Shown here: piece after piece, positions 35,494-45,372 of the stretch
Numbering within the stretch: position 1 is the first letter of the stretch
Layout of the letters: each line of letters begins with the position of its first letter
Assembly (NCBI GenBank): GCA_028281465.1
Contig: JANQJV010000382.1
Location: 1 to 51,043 of the forward strand
Origin: Azospirillaceae bacterium
GTDB taxonomy: Bacteria > Pseudomonadota > Alphaproteobacteria > Azospirillales > Azospirillaceae
Reading direction: 5' to 3'
Length of the DNA: 51,043 nt
Translations under genes and position numbers: made by a program
Notes under the pieces: generated by a model
What the model saw: the letters and a program-made list of their open reading frames with translations, nothing else
What the model was told of the DNA's origin: nothing
Databases searched by the model: none

Positions 35494-38216
35494 GGCGTGG
35501 GCTCCGGAGTGGTGCTCGTTGGCAGGACGTGGTTCACCATGTGAAGAACGGGGACCAGTAGCGGTTGCGCCAGTTGGTCGAGCATGTCGGCCATGATGCG
35601 TCCGCAAACGGCGCCACCGGTATGGTGGCTTTCGTACCCATGGCTGACCATGCACGCGAACGCCAGGGGTTGGGCGAACCGGGAACGCGTCGGCCCCGGC
35701 AACAGAGTCGAGCCGCCATTGGCCGCCACGCTTGCCGCGCCGGCAATCGAGCGTCCGCGAACCAGGGCATGGAAGGCCTCGGCCTTGGCCCACCCCACGA
35801 ACCACGCGCTGGTAAGATGGCCTGGGGCATCGCTGTCGCTTGGGGCGGCGGTGTTGGGTCGGCCGGACTGCCCGGTCCCGGTTTTGCCGTAGACGTGGCA
35901 AGCGGCCAGACGGAGGGCCAAAGATTTGGAAAAGGCTCCCCTGGCGGTGCCGGTCTCCGGCACAAGCTTCATGGCGTCGCGCAGGTGCGCCACGGCCTGG
36001 GCGGGCAGTGGTGGGCCTTTGGGTGATGAAACCCCTTCGCCGTTCCAATCGCCGATCAGGTAAGGGGAGGGCAACGTGCCGGTCGCAATGGCAGCGACCA
36101 AACGGGCCGCTTGCAGCGGCGAAATGCGAATGCGCTGACCGATCGCGGTCTGGGCCAAGGTGTCCACGGCACCGGCCGGGCGCTGGCGCCGCGCTGCCGG
36201 ATCGGTCAGATGCGCCAATTCCAGTTCGGCCGCGTCGGGGACGAGGATGAATCCAGCCCTGGTGCGGCGCGGCTGCGTTTCCAGCCTGTGTCTTGCCGTA
36301 CCAGCCAAATCGGCTTGCGTATCCAGGAGACCCAGCAGGCGGGCCGTTGACAGCAGGTGGGTTTCACCCAGATCCGGCAGACGGTCGGCGAGCGCCAATT
36401 GCCGCGTTGCATGGTCCGCGCCGGCCAATCCCTCTGGCAACCGGCGCCGACGGGCCGCCTTGTCGTAGCTGAGCGCCGTTTCCAGATCGAGCCGTTCCGC
36501 AAGCTTGACGAACCATATGTTCACCGAGTCCCGCAGAGCTTCGTCCAAACCAAAGCTGTGGGCGGGGCGGGCACTGCCACCGCAGGTCGGCGAACGGTGG
36601 GCTTTCCGCAAACTGTGCCGCAACGGCTTGTCTTCGAAATTGCTGATCGTATCACGCCTATGCTGGCCGGGCATGCCATAAGAGAAGTCCGCGGCGTCCA
36701 GGCCGGCACAAATCAGCCGACCGGCGTGGTCCGGTTGGCAGCCGTCAAGCATGGCTGCCAAAGTGGTGTCACGCTCTGCTGCCAACAGGGCGGCGAACGC
36801 GGTCACCAGCTTGAACACCGAGCCCGGCGTGTTGTCGGTGTTCACTCCGTGCCAGGCGGTGGCCGTTTGCGGATCGCGGATCGGATCGCCGCGGCGCCCG
36901 GCGGCCAGGTCCCAGGCATGGATGGGACCGGGCAGACGTGGGCTGCGTGCGGCGGCCAAAATGGCCCCGCTATCCGGATCGAGGACCACGATGGAGGCGC
37001 GGCGAAGGTCCCGATACGGGTCTTCCTGACCGAATGCTCTCTGCAGTCCCGCGTCCAGAGCATTTTGCGCCGCTTCTTGTACCCGGGAGTGGATTGTGAG
37101 CCGAAGGCTGGCCGGTGTCTTGCGGTCTGGGCGCCGGGCAACGGCACCGATCATGGACCGCCGGTCGATCGGTCCGGTCCCGATGATCGGGAGCAGGCCT
37201 GCCGTCACGGCGAGATCGGTCAGGCCGTTGGCACCCTGCCAGAGCAGATGCCCGTCCGCCGTCGACAGCGTCACGTTGGCGTGGGCCCAGGCTGGGGCGC
37301 GGCGCTCGGTCCCGGTCCAGATCACATCGGTTCCGTGCACGGCGACGGCGAGGTCCGGCACCGGGAGGTGTGCGGCCGTATTCGGTGCGACGGCGAGCCG
37401 CATGGAATGCGCGCCCGGCGGCAGGGACGATACCAGGATCTCGGCTCCGGTCGCGTTGGCTTGGCCGCATGGGGTACGTGGACACCGCCACTCGACATGC
37501 GGGCGACCCGGCAGGCTGGATAACGCCAAATCCAGCCGGCCCAACACCTGGATGCGGAGTTGCTCCAAGGTTTGGGATAAGGTGACGGTCGACATCAGGT
37601 GCACGATGCCGGTGCCAGGGTGGAACTGGTGCCAATCACCCATGCCTATGCGTAGCATCGGGGCAATAAAGCCATAGCGTTCCGGAACCGGGAGACGCGA
37701 GGGGGGGACGGGACGTCCGGCCGTGTCCGCCACCCGCCACTGGACGGCAGTGCGGCCCTGCGGGAGGACGCCGGGTCCGATTCCGGCCGCCCCGACCGGT
37801 CGTACCGCCGACGGGCGGTCGTCGCGCACCGCCACCGCATGGCGTGTCGAATTCCAACGGGCCACTTGCCGCCGCACCGCTGTCCCATTGGGGGTGCGAT
37901 ACAGCGCTTCGATGAGTTGCTGTTTTTCCCGCCAGGTTCGGTTGCCAAGCGGTGCTGGCCGGCCGTTCGCTGCCGCGAAGGCCAATTCGAAGAGCGCCAA
38001 ATCCCGCGCCGGCAGATCGATCCGCCCGGTGACGGGATCGGCGGCGATCAGACGGGTGGCCTTAAGGCGCTCGAAGAGTTCCGCATCTTCCAACAGTGGC
38101 GAGGACGGTTCTGACGGTGACACGACAAACGTGGCGACGTGGGTGACGCGGGCGGTCAAGCCGACAATGGCGGTGCTGGCCATCGCAAACCACAAGAGGA
38201 AGGGCCTCCAACGCAT
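35490..38216 (-). CDS. Class B penicillin-binding protein (transpeptidase), 908 aa
   Basis: Cross-linking enzyme partnered with the SEDS protein. An N-terminal membrane anchor (about residues 5-28, RPFLLWFAMASTAIVGL) is followed by ~340 residues without the usual PBP2/FtsI pedestal signature, then the transpeptidase domain: TPGSVFK (nucleophile Ser466, Lys469), DSVNIWF (Ser564-Asn566) and YGKTGTGQS (Lys778-Gly780). All three active-site motifs are intact. I prefer ATG 38216, which has AAGGA-like sequence upstream and starts a good anchor, over the ORF start 75 bases earlier. It is longer than cell-division or elongation PBPs (about 580-650 aa). Confidence 0.9.
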   Translation of the reverse strand: MRWRPFLLWFAMASTAIVGLTARVTHVATFVVSPSEPSSPLLEDAELFERLKATRLIAADPVTGRIDLPARDLALFELAFAAANGRPAPLGNRTWREKQQLIEALYRTPNGTAVRRQVARWNSTRHAVAVRDDRPSAVRPVGAAGIGPGVLPQGRTAVQWRVADTAGRPVPPSRLPVPERYGFIAPMLRIGMGDWHQFHPGTGIVHLMSTVTLSQTLEQLRIQVLGRLDLALSSLPGRPHVEWRCPRTPCGQANATGAEILVSSLPPGAHSMRLAVAPNTAAHLPVPDLAVAVHGTDVIWTGTERRAPAWAHANVTLSTADGHLLWQGANGLTDLAVTAGLLPIIGTGPIDRRSMIGAVARRPDRKTPASLRLTIHSRVQEAAQNALDAGLQRAFGQEDPYRDLRRASIVVLDPDSGAILAAARSPRLPGPIHAWDLAAGRRGDPIRDPQTATAWHGVNTDNTPGSVFKLVTAFAALLAAERDTTLAAMLDGCQPDHAGRLICAGLDAADFSYGMPGQHRRDTISNFEDKPLRHSLRKAHRSPTCGGSARPAHSFGLDEALRDSVNIWFVKLAERLDLETALSYDKAARRRRLPEGLAGADHATRQLALADRLPDLGETHLLSTARLLGLLDTQADLAGTARHRLETQPRRTRAGFILVPDAAELELAHLTDPAARRQRPAGAVDTLAQTAIGQRIRISPLQAARLVAAIATGTLPSPYLIGDWNGEGVSSPKGPPLPAQAVAHLRDAMKLVPETGTARGAFSKSLALRLAACHVYGKTGTGQSGRPNTAAPSDSDAPGHLTSAWFVGWAKAEAFHALVRGRSIAGAASVAANGGSTLLPGPTRSRFAQPLAFACMVSHGYESHHTGGAVCGRIMADMLDQLAQPLLVPVLHMVNHVLPTSTTPEPTP

Positions 38217-38391
38217 CAATCCATGTCCTTCCACGAAGCACCGCACCGGCAACGCCTTGGTGAGACCACTGGCCCCCTGTCGCCGTTCCATGCGTGCGGG
38301 ATGGGAACGGCCCCTTCAATTCAATGGCCGGCCGGTTTGGTCGTATGCGCGCATCATGACGATGACGCCCGTCAGCTATGCCGGGTAACGG

Positions 38392-38478
38392 TTCCCACTC
38401 CCATTGATCAGCCATGCAGTGTGGCTGTGTGACCGGTTTGCTTTGAGCCTGCGCATGGTGGAGGAGGTGTTGGCTGCG
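38392..38478 (+). pseudogene. IS6-family transposase fragment
   Basis: The frame encodes FPLPLISHAVWLCDRFALSL followed by RMVEEVLAARA. IS6/IS26-type transposases begin with a very similar stretch (FPxxxISHAVWLYxRFxLSLRxVEExLAxRG). The similarity ends abruptly after ~29 codons. It lies at the junction between the PBP operon and the nif region, so it may mark an old recombination point. Confidence 0.65.
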
Positions 38479-38900
38479 CGCGCCTCGGCGCTCACGCGAA
38501 CTGACCTGCTTGCGCTCGCTCCTGGAGACCGACGGACCCGGGCGCGATGCGATCATACCCTCGATAAGATCATTCGGTTCCGTTAGCCCCGACAACAGCG
38601 CCTCGCGAACGGCAGCGACTGCGCCCAACACGAGGCATCAAGGTCGAGACCGGCGCACCGCGGCAAGGTCGATTGACCCAGCCAAAGAACGCACCGAACG
38701 ATCCATAAACACCCGAATAAAACCTGCGGTTGAAAAACTCACGCGGGCGCTACCCACCCGATTCAGCCTCGTGCATGATCCGGGCCCGATGGTTCTTGGT
38801 GACGCCTCTGTGCGTCTTTCTGGTTCCATGGTGCAGCGGGCCGCTCCAAAAGCCCAAGTCGTCCGGTTCGGGGATGGTTCCACCCGGTTTCTGCCGCCCT

Positions 38901-38916
38901 TGTCGGCGATCCGACA
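38901..38916. promoter_or_regulatory. NifA-type upstream activator sequence (TGT-N10-ACA)
   Basis: TGTCGGCGATCCGACA fits TGT-N10-ACA exactly and is itself a near-perfect palindrome. It ends only 8 bases before the -24 element at 38925, far closer than the usual 80-150 bases, so it may act unusually or be fortuitous. Confidence 0.6.
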
Positions 38917-38924
38917 AAAACCAA

Positions 38925-38940
38925 TGGCACGCCGCTTGCT
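38925..38940 (+). promoter_or_regulatory. Sigma-54 (-24/-12) promoter
   Basis: TGGCACGCCGCTTGCT matches the consensus TGGCACR-N4-TTGCW at every conserved position. The start site should be about 11-12 bases beyond it, leaving a leader of ~30 bases before the ATG at 38984. It should drive the carrier-nifV-nifW operon under NifA control. Confidence 0.9.
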
Positions 38941-38983
38941 GTTGCGGGTTCGACGCAACATACCCGACACGAGGAGCGGAGCC

Positions 38984-39307
38984 ATGGTGGCGGTGAGCGA
39001 AACGGCGGTGCGGGCCTTGGCACAGGTGGTGGCGGACGGCGAGGCGGCGTGCCGCGGTTTGCGTATCATGGTGGAGGCGACCGACTGCTCTGGACCGAAA
39101 TACCTCATGGGCGTCGAAACCGAGGCCATGTCGGGCGACATCATCCTCGACCTGGACGGCCTCACGCTGTTCATCGACCAGGACAGCCATCCGCTCTTGC
39201 GCGGCACACAGATCGATTTCGTCGACGACGAACGCATGCAGGGGTTCACCTTCGACAATCCGAATTTCCCCGGCCTGTGCCAATGCGGCGAGGCCGTGTG
39301 TCCGTAA
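38984..39307 (+). CDS. Nif-associated A-type Fe-S cluster carrier (HesB/IscA family), 107 aa
   Basis: Small scaffold or carrier protein that hands Fe-S clusters to nitrogenase-related proteins. The conserved Cys is in EATDCSG, and the C-terminal CQCGEAVC supplies the paired Cys of the family (normally CGCGxSF); here there is an extra Cys near the end, as in nif-linked members. Length is normal. ATG 38984 follows GAGGAGCGGAG. It is the first gene after an exact sigma-54 promoter and lies 14 bases before nifV. Confidence 0.9.
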   Translation: MVAVSETAVRALAQVVADGEAACRGLRIMVEATDCSGPKYLMGVETEAMSGDIILDLDGLTLFIDQDSHPLLRGTQIDFVDDERMQGFTFDNPNFPGLCQCGEAVCP

Positions 39308-39321
39308 GGGAGGATTGGGCC

Positions 39322-40482
39322 ATGTCGCAATTCCTACCACCACCCCGGACCGTTGTGCTGGTCGACACCACTTTACGCGACGGCGAACAGACGCCGGGCG
39401 TCGCCTTCACGGCTGGGGAGAAACTGGCGATCGCCCGTGCGCTCGATGCCGCCGGTGTGCCCGAGTTGGAAATCGGCACACCGGCCATGGGGCCCGACGA
39501 GGTGGCCGCCATGGCTGCGGTGACCCGTGCCGGGCTCGCCGCCACCCTGATCGCCTGGTGCCGCATGACCGAGGCCGATGTGGATGCGGCCATCGCCACC
39601 GGGGTCGGCATGGTCAATGTCTCCACCCCGGTCTCGGACATCCAGATCGGTGCCAAATTGGGCAAAAGCCGGACCTGGGTGCTCGATAACCTCAGCCGGG
39701 TGGTTGGGTATGCGCGTCGGCGCGGTTTGCGGGTGGCCGTCGGCGGCGAAGATTCCACACGCGCGGATCCGGTGTTCCTGGCCGCCGCGATCCGCGCCGC
39801 CGAAGCGGCCGGCGCCGAACGCTTCCGGATCGCCGACACTCTGGGCCTGCTGGAACCGTTCGCCGCCCATGCCCTGTTCGAACGACTTCGTCGCACGACG
39901 ACATTGGCTCTTGAAATCCATGCCCACGACGACTTCGGCCTCGCCACTGGCAACTCGCTGGCGGCTGTGCGCGGCGGTGCCGGCCATGTCAGCACCACGG
40001 TCAACGGCCTTGGCGAGCGCGCCGGTAACGCGGCACTGGAAGAAATCGCCGTGGCGCTGGACCGCCTGTACGGGCGAACGACCGGGGTCGATGCGGTCCG
40101 CCTTGCTGCCGTTTCGGCCTTGGTGGCCGCCGCGTCCGGACGCCCGGTGCCGGACGGCAAGAGTGTGGTCGGTGACGCCGTATTCACCCATGAATCCGGC
40201 CTGCACGTGCACGGCCTGTTGCGAGACCGCCGCACCTACACCGGCCTCGATCCGGCCGATCTGGGCCGGGAGCACCGCCTGGTGCTGGGCAAACATTCCG
40301 GTGCGACAGCGGTGGCGCACGCCTGCGCCGGGCTCGGCCTCACCGTTACCGCCGAGCAACTCGCCGTCCTGACCCGTTTGGTCCGCCACCGCGCCGAGGC
40401 GACCAAACAGATTGTCCCACCCGAGATGCTGCCCGGCTTCCTCGCCACAACGGGGAACACGGCGCCCACGGTCCCGACATGA
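39322..40482 (+). CDS. nifV: Homocitrate synthase NifV, 386 aa
   Basis: Condenses acetyl-CoA with 2-oxoglutarate to homocitrate, the organic ligand of FeMo-co. The N-terminal DTTLRDGEQTPGVAF is the signature of the isopropylmalate/homocitrate synthase family, with the catalytic Arg and metal-binding Asp. HAHDDFGLATGN carries the metal-binding His pair, and GLGERAGN and FTHESGLHVHG are also conserved. The usual LeuA C-terminal regulatory domain is absent, as in NifV. ATG 39322 follows GGGAGGA. The stop overlaps the next start (ATGA). Confidence 0.96.
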   Translation: MSQFLPPPRTVVLVDTTLRDGEQTPGVAFTAGEKLAIARALDAAGVPELEIGTPAMGPDEVAAMAAVTRAGLAATLIAWCRMTEADVDAAIATGVGMVNVSTPVSDIQIGAKLGKSRTWVLDNLSRVVGYARRRGLRVAVGGEDSTRADPVFLAAAIRAAEAAGAERFRIADTLGLLEPFAAHALFERLRRTTTLALEIHAHDDFGLATGNSLAAVRGGAGHVSTTVNGLGERAGNAALEEIAVALDRLYGRTTGVDAVRLAAVSALVAAASGRPVPDGKSVVGDAVFTHESGLHVHGLLRDRRTYTGLDPADLGREHRLVLGKHSGATAVAHACAGLGLTVTAEQLAVLTRLVRHRAEATKQIVPPEMLPGFLATTGNTAPTVPT

Positions 40483-40802
40483 ACCAGTCGGTCCTCGATA
40501 GACTGGCTGCCTGCGCAACCCTGGACGACTGGCTCGATCACCTCGGCGTGGCGGCAACCGAGCGCCCGTCTGCGCCGCGGCGCGTGGCCTGCCTCAAGGC
40601 GCTGCGCCGTGTTCTCGACCGGCCCGGATGGGCCGGACGGCCTGACGACGATCTGGTGGCCGCCTGCCGGGCGGCCATTGCCGCCGCGCGGGACTCCTCA
40701 ACCGGCCCGCCGCCGACTCGCGCCGAATCGTCGTCAGGGCCCCCGCGGCGTGGTTTCGTTGCTTTGGATTCCGTCCTGCGGCGCGGACCGAAAGCCGATT
40801 GA
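40479..40802 (+). CDS. nifW: Nitrogenase-stabilising protein NifW, 107 aa
   Basis: Small helical protein that helps protect or mature MoFe protein. The N-terminal VLDRLAACATLDDWLDHLGV fits the NifW pattern (L..L..L.SAE.FL.FLGV), and later RRGFVALDSVL resembles the 'F.PL..V' end. Family similarity is moderate. It starts within the nifV stop (ATGA), so the two are coupled. A hairpin lies 50 bases after its stop. Confidence 0.75.
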   Translation: MNQSVLDRLAACATLDDWLDHLGVAATERPSAPRRVACLKALRRVLDRPGWAGRPDDDLVAACRAAIAAARDSSTGPPPTRAESSSGPPRRGFVALDSVLRRGPKAD

Positions 40803-40851
40803 TCCGCCAATGATCCCTGAAAGCGCTTGGTACTCTGAATAATCCGTGCAG

Positions 40852-40874
40852 GGATTGGGCGCAAAGCCCAATCC
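40852..40874 (+). terminator. Hairpin after nifW
   Basis: GGATTGGGC / GCCCAATCC form a perfect 9-bp stem with a 5-base loop, and CCGTGC / GCACGG extend it outwards after a small internal loop. There is no T run after it, so it could be a terminator or attenuator, or an mRNA-stabilising 3' end of the carrier-nifV-nifW transcript. Confidence 0.65.
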
Positions 40875-41112
40875 TTAGGCACGGAAGGATCACCTTGAGT
40901 TTGCCCATTTGCATCCCTAGCATAGGACTCTGATTTCCGGTCCTGTTGTTGATGTGCCGGACCGGGCGGAATCGGAGTGCGGCGAGCAGACGGGTCCCGT
41001 CCGGAGCAACCGGACGATGGCGACGAGACCCGAAGCGCCGGGAGGAACAAAGAACCGGGGGCGTGTGCAGTGCCAAGCTTTGCGGCGACCGGGCGCCGTG
41101 GGGGAGCGAGCC
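40875..41112. other. nifA upstream region
   Basis: No gene. No exact -24/-12 promoter or TGT-N10-ACA site was found here, in contrast to the upstream regions of the carrier gene and nifB. nifA may therefore use a different promoter, or depend partly on read-through past the hairpin. Confidence 0.5.
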
Positions 41113-42753
<1,641 letters not shown>

Positions 42754-42831
42754 TCGTGCACCCGGGACGGCTGTGCAAGGGCAAGGTTTCCGTCAAGATG
42801 GCCAACAGCCGATGCGGATTGATCGGCTGAC

Positions 42832-42850
42832 GTCGGCGCAGAGCGCCGAC
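42832..42850. terminator. Bidirectional terminator between nifA and mscS
   Basis: GTCGGCGC / GCGCCGAC form a perfect 8-bp stem with a 3-base loop. CTACGCTTTTTT follows on the plus strand, giving a T run for nifA transcripts. It abuts the stop codon of the convergent channel gene. Confidence 0.8.
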
Positions 42851-45136
42851 CTACGCTTTTTTCATCCAGTCATCGCCTTCGACGACGGCCCGGGCGGCGC
42901 CGGTGGCGGCTTGGCGTTCGGTCTCGGTCAGCGGCCGGCCGTCTTCGTGGCCGGCGATGCGCACGGTGACTTCGCGGTGGGCGAACTGGATGCCTTCACG
43001 GGCGAATAACTCACGGATGCGCGCGAACACTTTGTTGCGTAGCGTCCATTGATCGCCCGGGCGTGTCATGAATTTGACGCGCACGATCATGGCCGAGTCC
43101 TCCATCTGGATGACGCCTTGGGACTTCAGCGGCTGCAGGAATTTCGGCCCGAGCTCTGCGTCGGCAAGCAGTTCTTGTCCAAGCCCCTTGATCAGCTTGC
43201 GCAGGCGCTCGACGTCGGTGTCGTAGGTCACCCGCAACGGGAGCTTCATCATCACCCAGTCGCGGGAGAAATTGGTGAGGTGTGCGATCTCGCCGAACGG
43301 GATGGTGTGCAGCGGGCCGTTGTGGTGGCGAAGCTGCAGGGAGCGGATGGAAATCTTCTCCACCGTGCCTTTGACCGTGCCGATCTCGATGTATTCGCCG
43401 CGGCGGAAGGCATCGTCGATCAGGAAGAACAAGCCGGAGACGATGTCGCGCACCAGAGCCTGGGCGCCGAAACCGATGGCGATGCCGACGACGCCGGCAC
43501 CGGCCAGGAGCGGTGTGATGTTCAGACCCAGGCTCGACGCGGCCGTATAGACACACGACACGACGATGATCGCCAAGGCGGTCGAGCGGATCAGCGGCAG
43601 CAGCGTCGCCGCGCGCGAGACCCCGGCACCGCCGCCTTCCCCCTCCAGCGTCGCAGCCGTCTCGGACGGGTCCGGAGTCTCGGCCGCCAGCCGGCTGTCG
43701 ATCACGGCACGCAACAGCGTCCAGGTGGCATAACCGATCAGTGCCGTCACGCCGACGTCGAGCGCCGCCGCCAGGATCCAGCCAATGGTCCCGGCCGTGC
43801 GCAGGTCCTCAGACCGCAGGCCCCACAGGGATAGGAAAATGGCGGCGGCCCCGACGGTGAGAAACAGCCGGACGGCCCGCCGGATCGCCAGACCCACCGG
43901 GCTGTCCGGCCCCATGCGGGCAACCAGGAAATGGCCGATCATCAGCTCGAAAGCCGGCACGCCGAGCAGCAGCAGCAAGCTCATCAAACCGATATGGACC
44001 GTGGCCGAGGGTTGCCCGGTCAGAAGAATGCTGCCGACCGACAGGCTCCACAGAAGCACCGCGTATCCGGCGGCCAGGAGGTGCCAGTTCGCGGCCAAAC
44101 GCGGCAGGATGTCATCTTTGTGCGGTGTTTCGCCTGCCGTCGTCCCGCCGATCAGCACCCGGACGTCATCGCGGATCCAGAACACAGACAGAACGAATGC
44201 GGCAAGAAACCCGCTGGCGGTCAGAATGACCAGCAGTTGGTGCAACGCGGGCTGCAAACCGAAAATGCCCAGCATCTCCGTCGTCAGGAATCCGAAGCTG
44301 GCAATGGCGGCCAGCCCGATCACGATGCCGTGGAAGCGCGCCGTCAACTGGTCGTTGAACGGAAGCAACCGATAGACGGCCCACTTGCGTGGGAAACAGA
44401 ACTCGACAATGGATTTCGCCGCCAGCACGGCCGTCATGGCCGCCACATAGGTTGCCAGCAGCAACCGGGCGTCCGCATCGCCGGTTCCGGCAATCAGGAT
44501 GAGCGTCATGGCGGTGAGGTAGAAAACCACGACCCCGGACAGATCAAACAGCAGGTAGATGCCCGCGTCGACGATGACGCCGAGTGACGCGTAAGCCCCG
44601 ACGGCGGCATTGCGGTCGGCAACATGGTCCTGGATCGCGCGTGCCCGGTGCCGCCACAGTGTCTTGATTGTGAGGCTCACCCCAAAGACGAGCGCAAGGC
44701 TGAACAACAGATTGCCGGTACCGCCGAAGCTGTCCACTCGCACCTGAAGCGTCGACCAGACCTCGGGCAACCGGGTGACCGACCCGAAGACCTCCACGAA
44801 CCGGACCCGCAGCGTTTCGATGGCGTCCGTCAGACGCGTCAGGAGACCGGTCGCAACGATCGGCCCCGTTGCCGTTCTGGCCGCGATCTCTGCTATCAGC
44901 AGGCGCCGGACCTCGCCGTCGCTCATCCCGGCCACCAGGGCCTGGAGTTCGGGGCCCGTCGCGCCGTCCTGCAGGGACAGCGGACCGGCTGTGCCGGTTT
45001 CCGATGCCGGTACGGCGAACCCCGGCGGCAGCGTCGTCGCCTGTCCATCCGAGATCGGCCAGCCCCACAGCCCACAGCACAGGAAAAGCACGATACCCAA
45101 AACCAAGACGGGATTGCCCCGGTTCCTTGCCATCAT
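42851..45136 (-). CDS. MscS-family mechanosensitive channel, 761 aa
   Basis: Large membrane protein of the MscS/MscM type that opens under membrane tension. An N-terminal signal-like segment (VLVLGIVLFLCCGLWGWP) is followed by a ~100-residue periplasmic part, about 10 membrane helices and the conserved MscS core: the pore helix GAGVVGIAIGFGAQALVRDI, the cytoplasmic beta domain (RRGEYIEIGTVKGTVEKISI and TIPFGEIAHLTNFSRDW) and the C-terminal alpha/beta part. I chose ATG 45136, after GAGGA, over the ORF extension to 45505, which would overlap the nifB promoter. Its position between nifA and nifB is unusual. Confidence 0.92.
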   Translation of the reverse strand: MMARNRGNPVLVLGIVLFLCCGLWGWPISDGQATTLPPGFAVPASETGTAGPLSLQDGATGPELQALVAGMSDGEVRRLLIAEIAARTATGPIVATGLLTRLTDAIETLRVRFVEVFGSVTRLPEVWSTLQVRVDSFGGTGNLLFSLALVFGVSLTIKTLWRHRARAIQDHVADRNAAVGAYASLGVIVDAGIYLLFDLSGVVVFYLTAMTLILIAGTGDADARLLLATYVAAMTAVLAAKSIVEFCFPRKWAVYRLLPFNDQLTARFHGIVIGLAAIASFGFLTTEMLGIFGLQPALHQLLVILTASGFLAAFVLSVFWIRDDVRVLIGGTTAGETPHKDDILPRLAANWHLLAAGYAVLLWSLSVGSILLTGQPSATVHIGLMSLLLLLGVPAFELMIGHFLVARMGPDSPVGLAIRRAVRLFLTVGAAAIFLSLWGLRSEDLRTAGTIGWILAAALDVGVTALIGYATWTLLRAVIDSRLAAETPDPSETAATLEGEGGGAGVSRAATLLPLIRSTALAIIVVSCVYTAASSLGLNITPLLAGAGVVGIAIGFGAQALVRDIVSGLFFLIDDAFRRGEYIEIGTVKGTVEKISIRSLQLRHHNGPLHTIPFGEIAHLTNFSRDWVMMKLPLRVTYDTDVERLRKLIKGLGQELLADAELGPKFLQPLKSQGVIQMEDSAMIVRVKFMTRPGDQWTLRNKVFARIRELFAREGIQFAHREVTVRIAGHEDGRPLTETERQAATGAARAVVEGDDWMKKA

Positions 45137-45222
45137 TGTTGTCCTCGATCGTCGGGGTCGGAAGCGCCGGACTCCTCCGCGGGTTTTGACAGAGGGGCCG
45201 TGACCGCCGAAGGCCACGACCA

Positions 45223-45238
45223 TGTTGCCAACGCAACA
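45223..45238. promoter_or_regulatory. NifA-type UAS 1 upstream of nifB
   Basis: TGTTGCCAACGCAACA fits TGT-N10-ACA exactly. It lies 64 bases upstream of the -24 element and 19 bases from a second site, so the two are on nearly the same face of the helix. Confidence 0.85.
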
Positions 45239-45241
45239 CCG

Positions 45242-45257
45242 TGTCGGGACCCCGACA
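45242..45257. promoter_or_regulatory. NifA-type UAS 2 upstream of nifB
   Basis: TGTCGGGACCCCGACA fits TGT-N10-ACA exactly and is a near-perfect palindrome. The pair also lies ~90-115 bases upstream of the divergent mscS start, so it could affect that gene too. Confidence 0.85.
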
Positions 45258-45301
45258 CCCCAACACCGCCAACAATCCTTTGAAACCAAGGGATGGTGCG
45301 C

Positions 45302-45317
45302 TGGCACAGGCCTTGCT
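45302..45317 (+). promoter_or_regulatory. Sigma-54 (-24/-12) promoter of nifB
   Basis: TGGCACAGGCCTTGCT matches TGGCACR-N4-TTGCW completely. The distance from its expected start site to the nifB ATG is ~45 bases. Confidence 0.93.
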
Positions 45318-45372
45318 GTCCAGATCTCGGTGAACCCAACCGGTTCGCGTCGTCTAACAGGGGAGGCCGGGC

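Larger units (their letters stand above)
38217..38983. other. Intergenic stretch between the PBP and nif genes
   Basis: About 770 bases with no intact gene. It holds an IS6-like fragment (38392-38478) and, near its right end, a NifA-type site and a sigma-54 promoter, listed separately. A minus-strand frame at about 38490-38631 (with LLSGLTEPNDLIEGMIASRP) reads like protein but has no recognisable family and may be a relic. Confidence 0.5.

Noticed and set aside
35493-36048. N-terminal extension of the SEDS ORF by 185 codons
   Set aside because: It lies entirely within the PBP gene, is Arg/Pro-rich noise, and an ATG in an ATGA overlap with the PBP stop gives a good membrane helix start.
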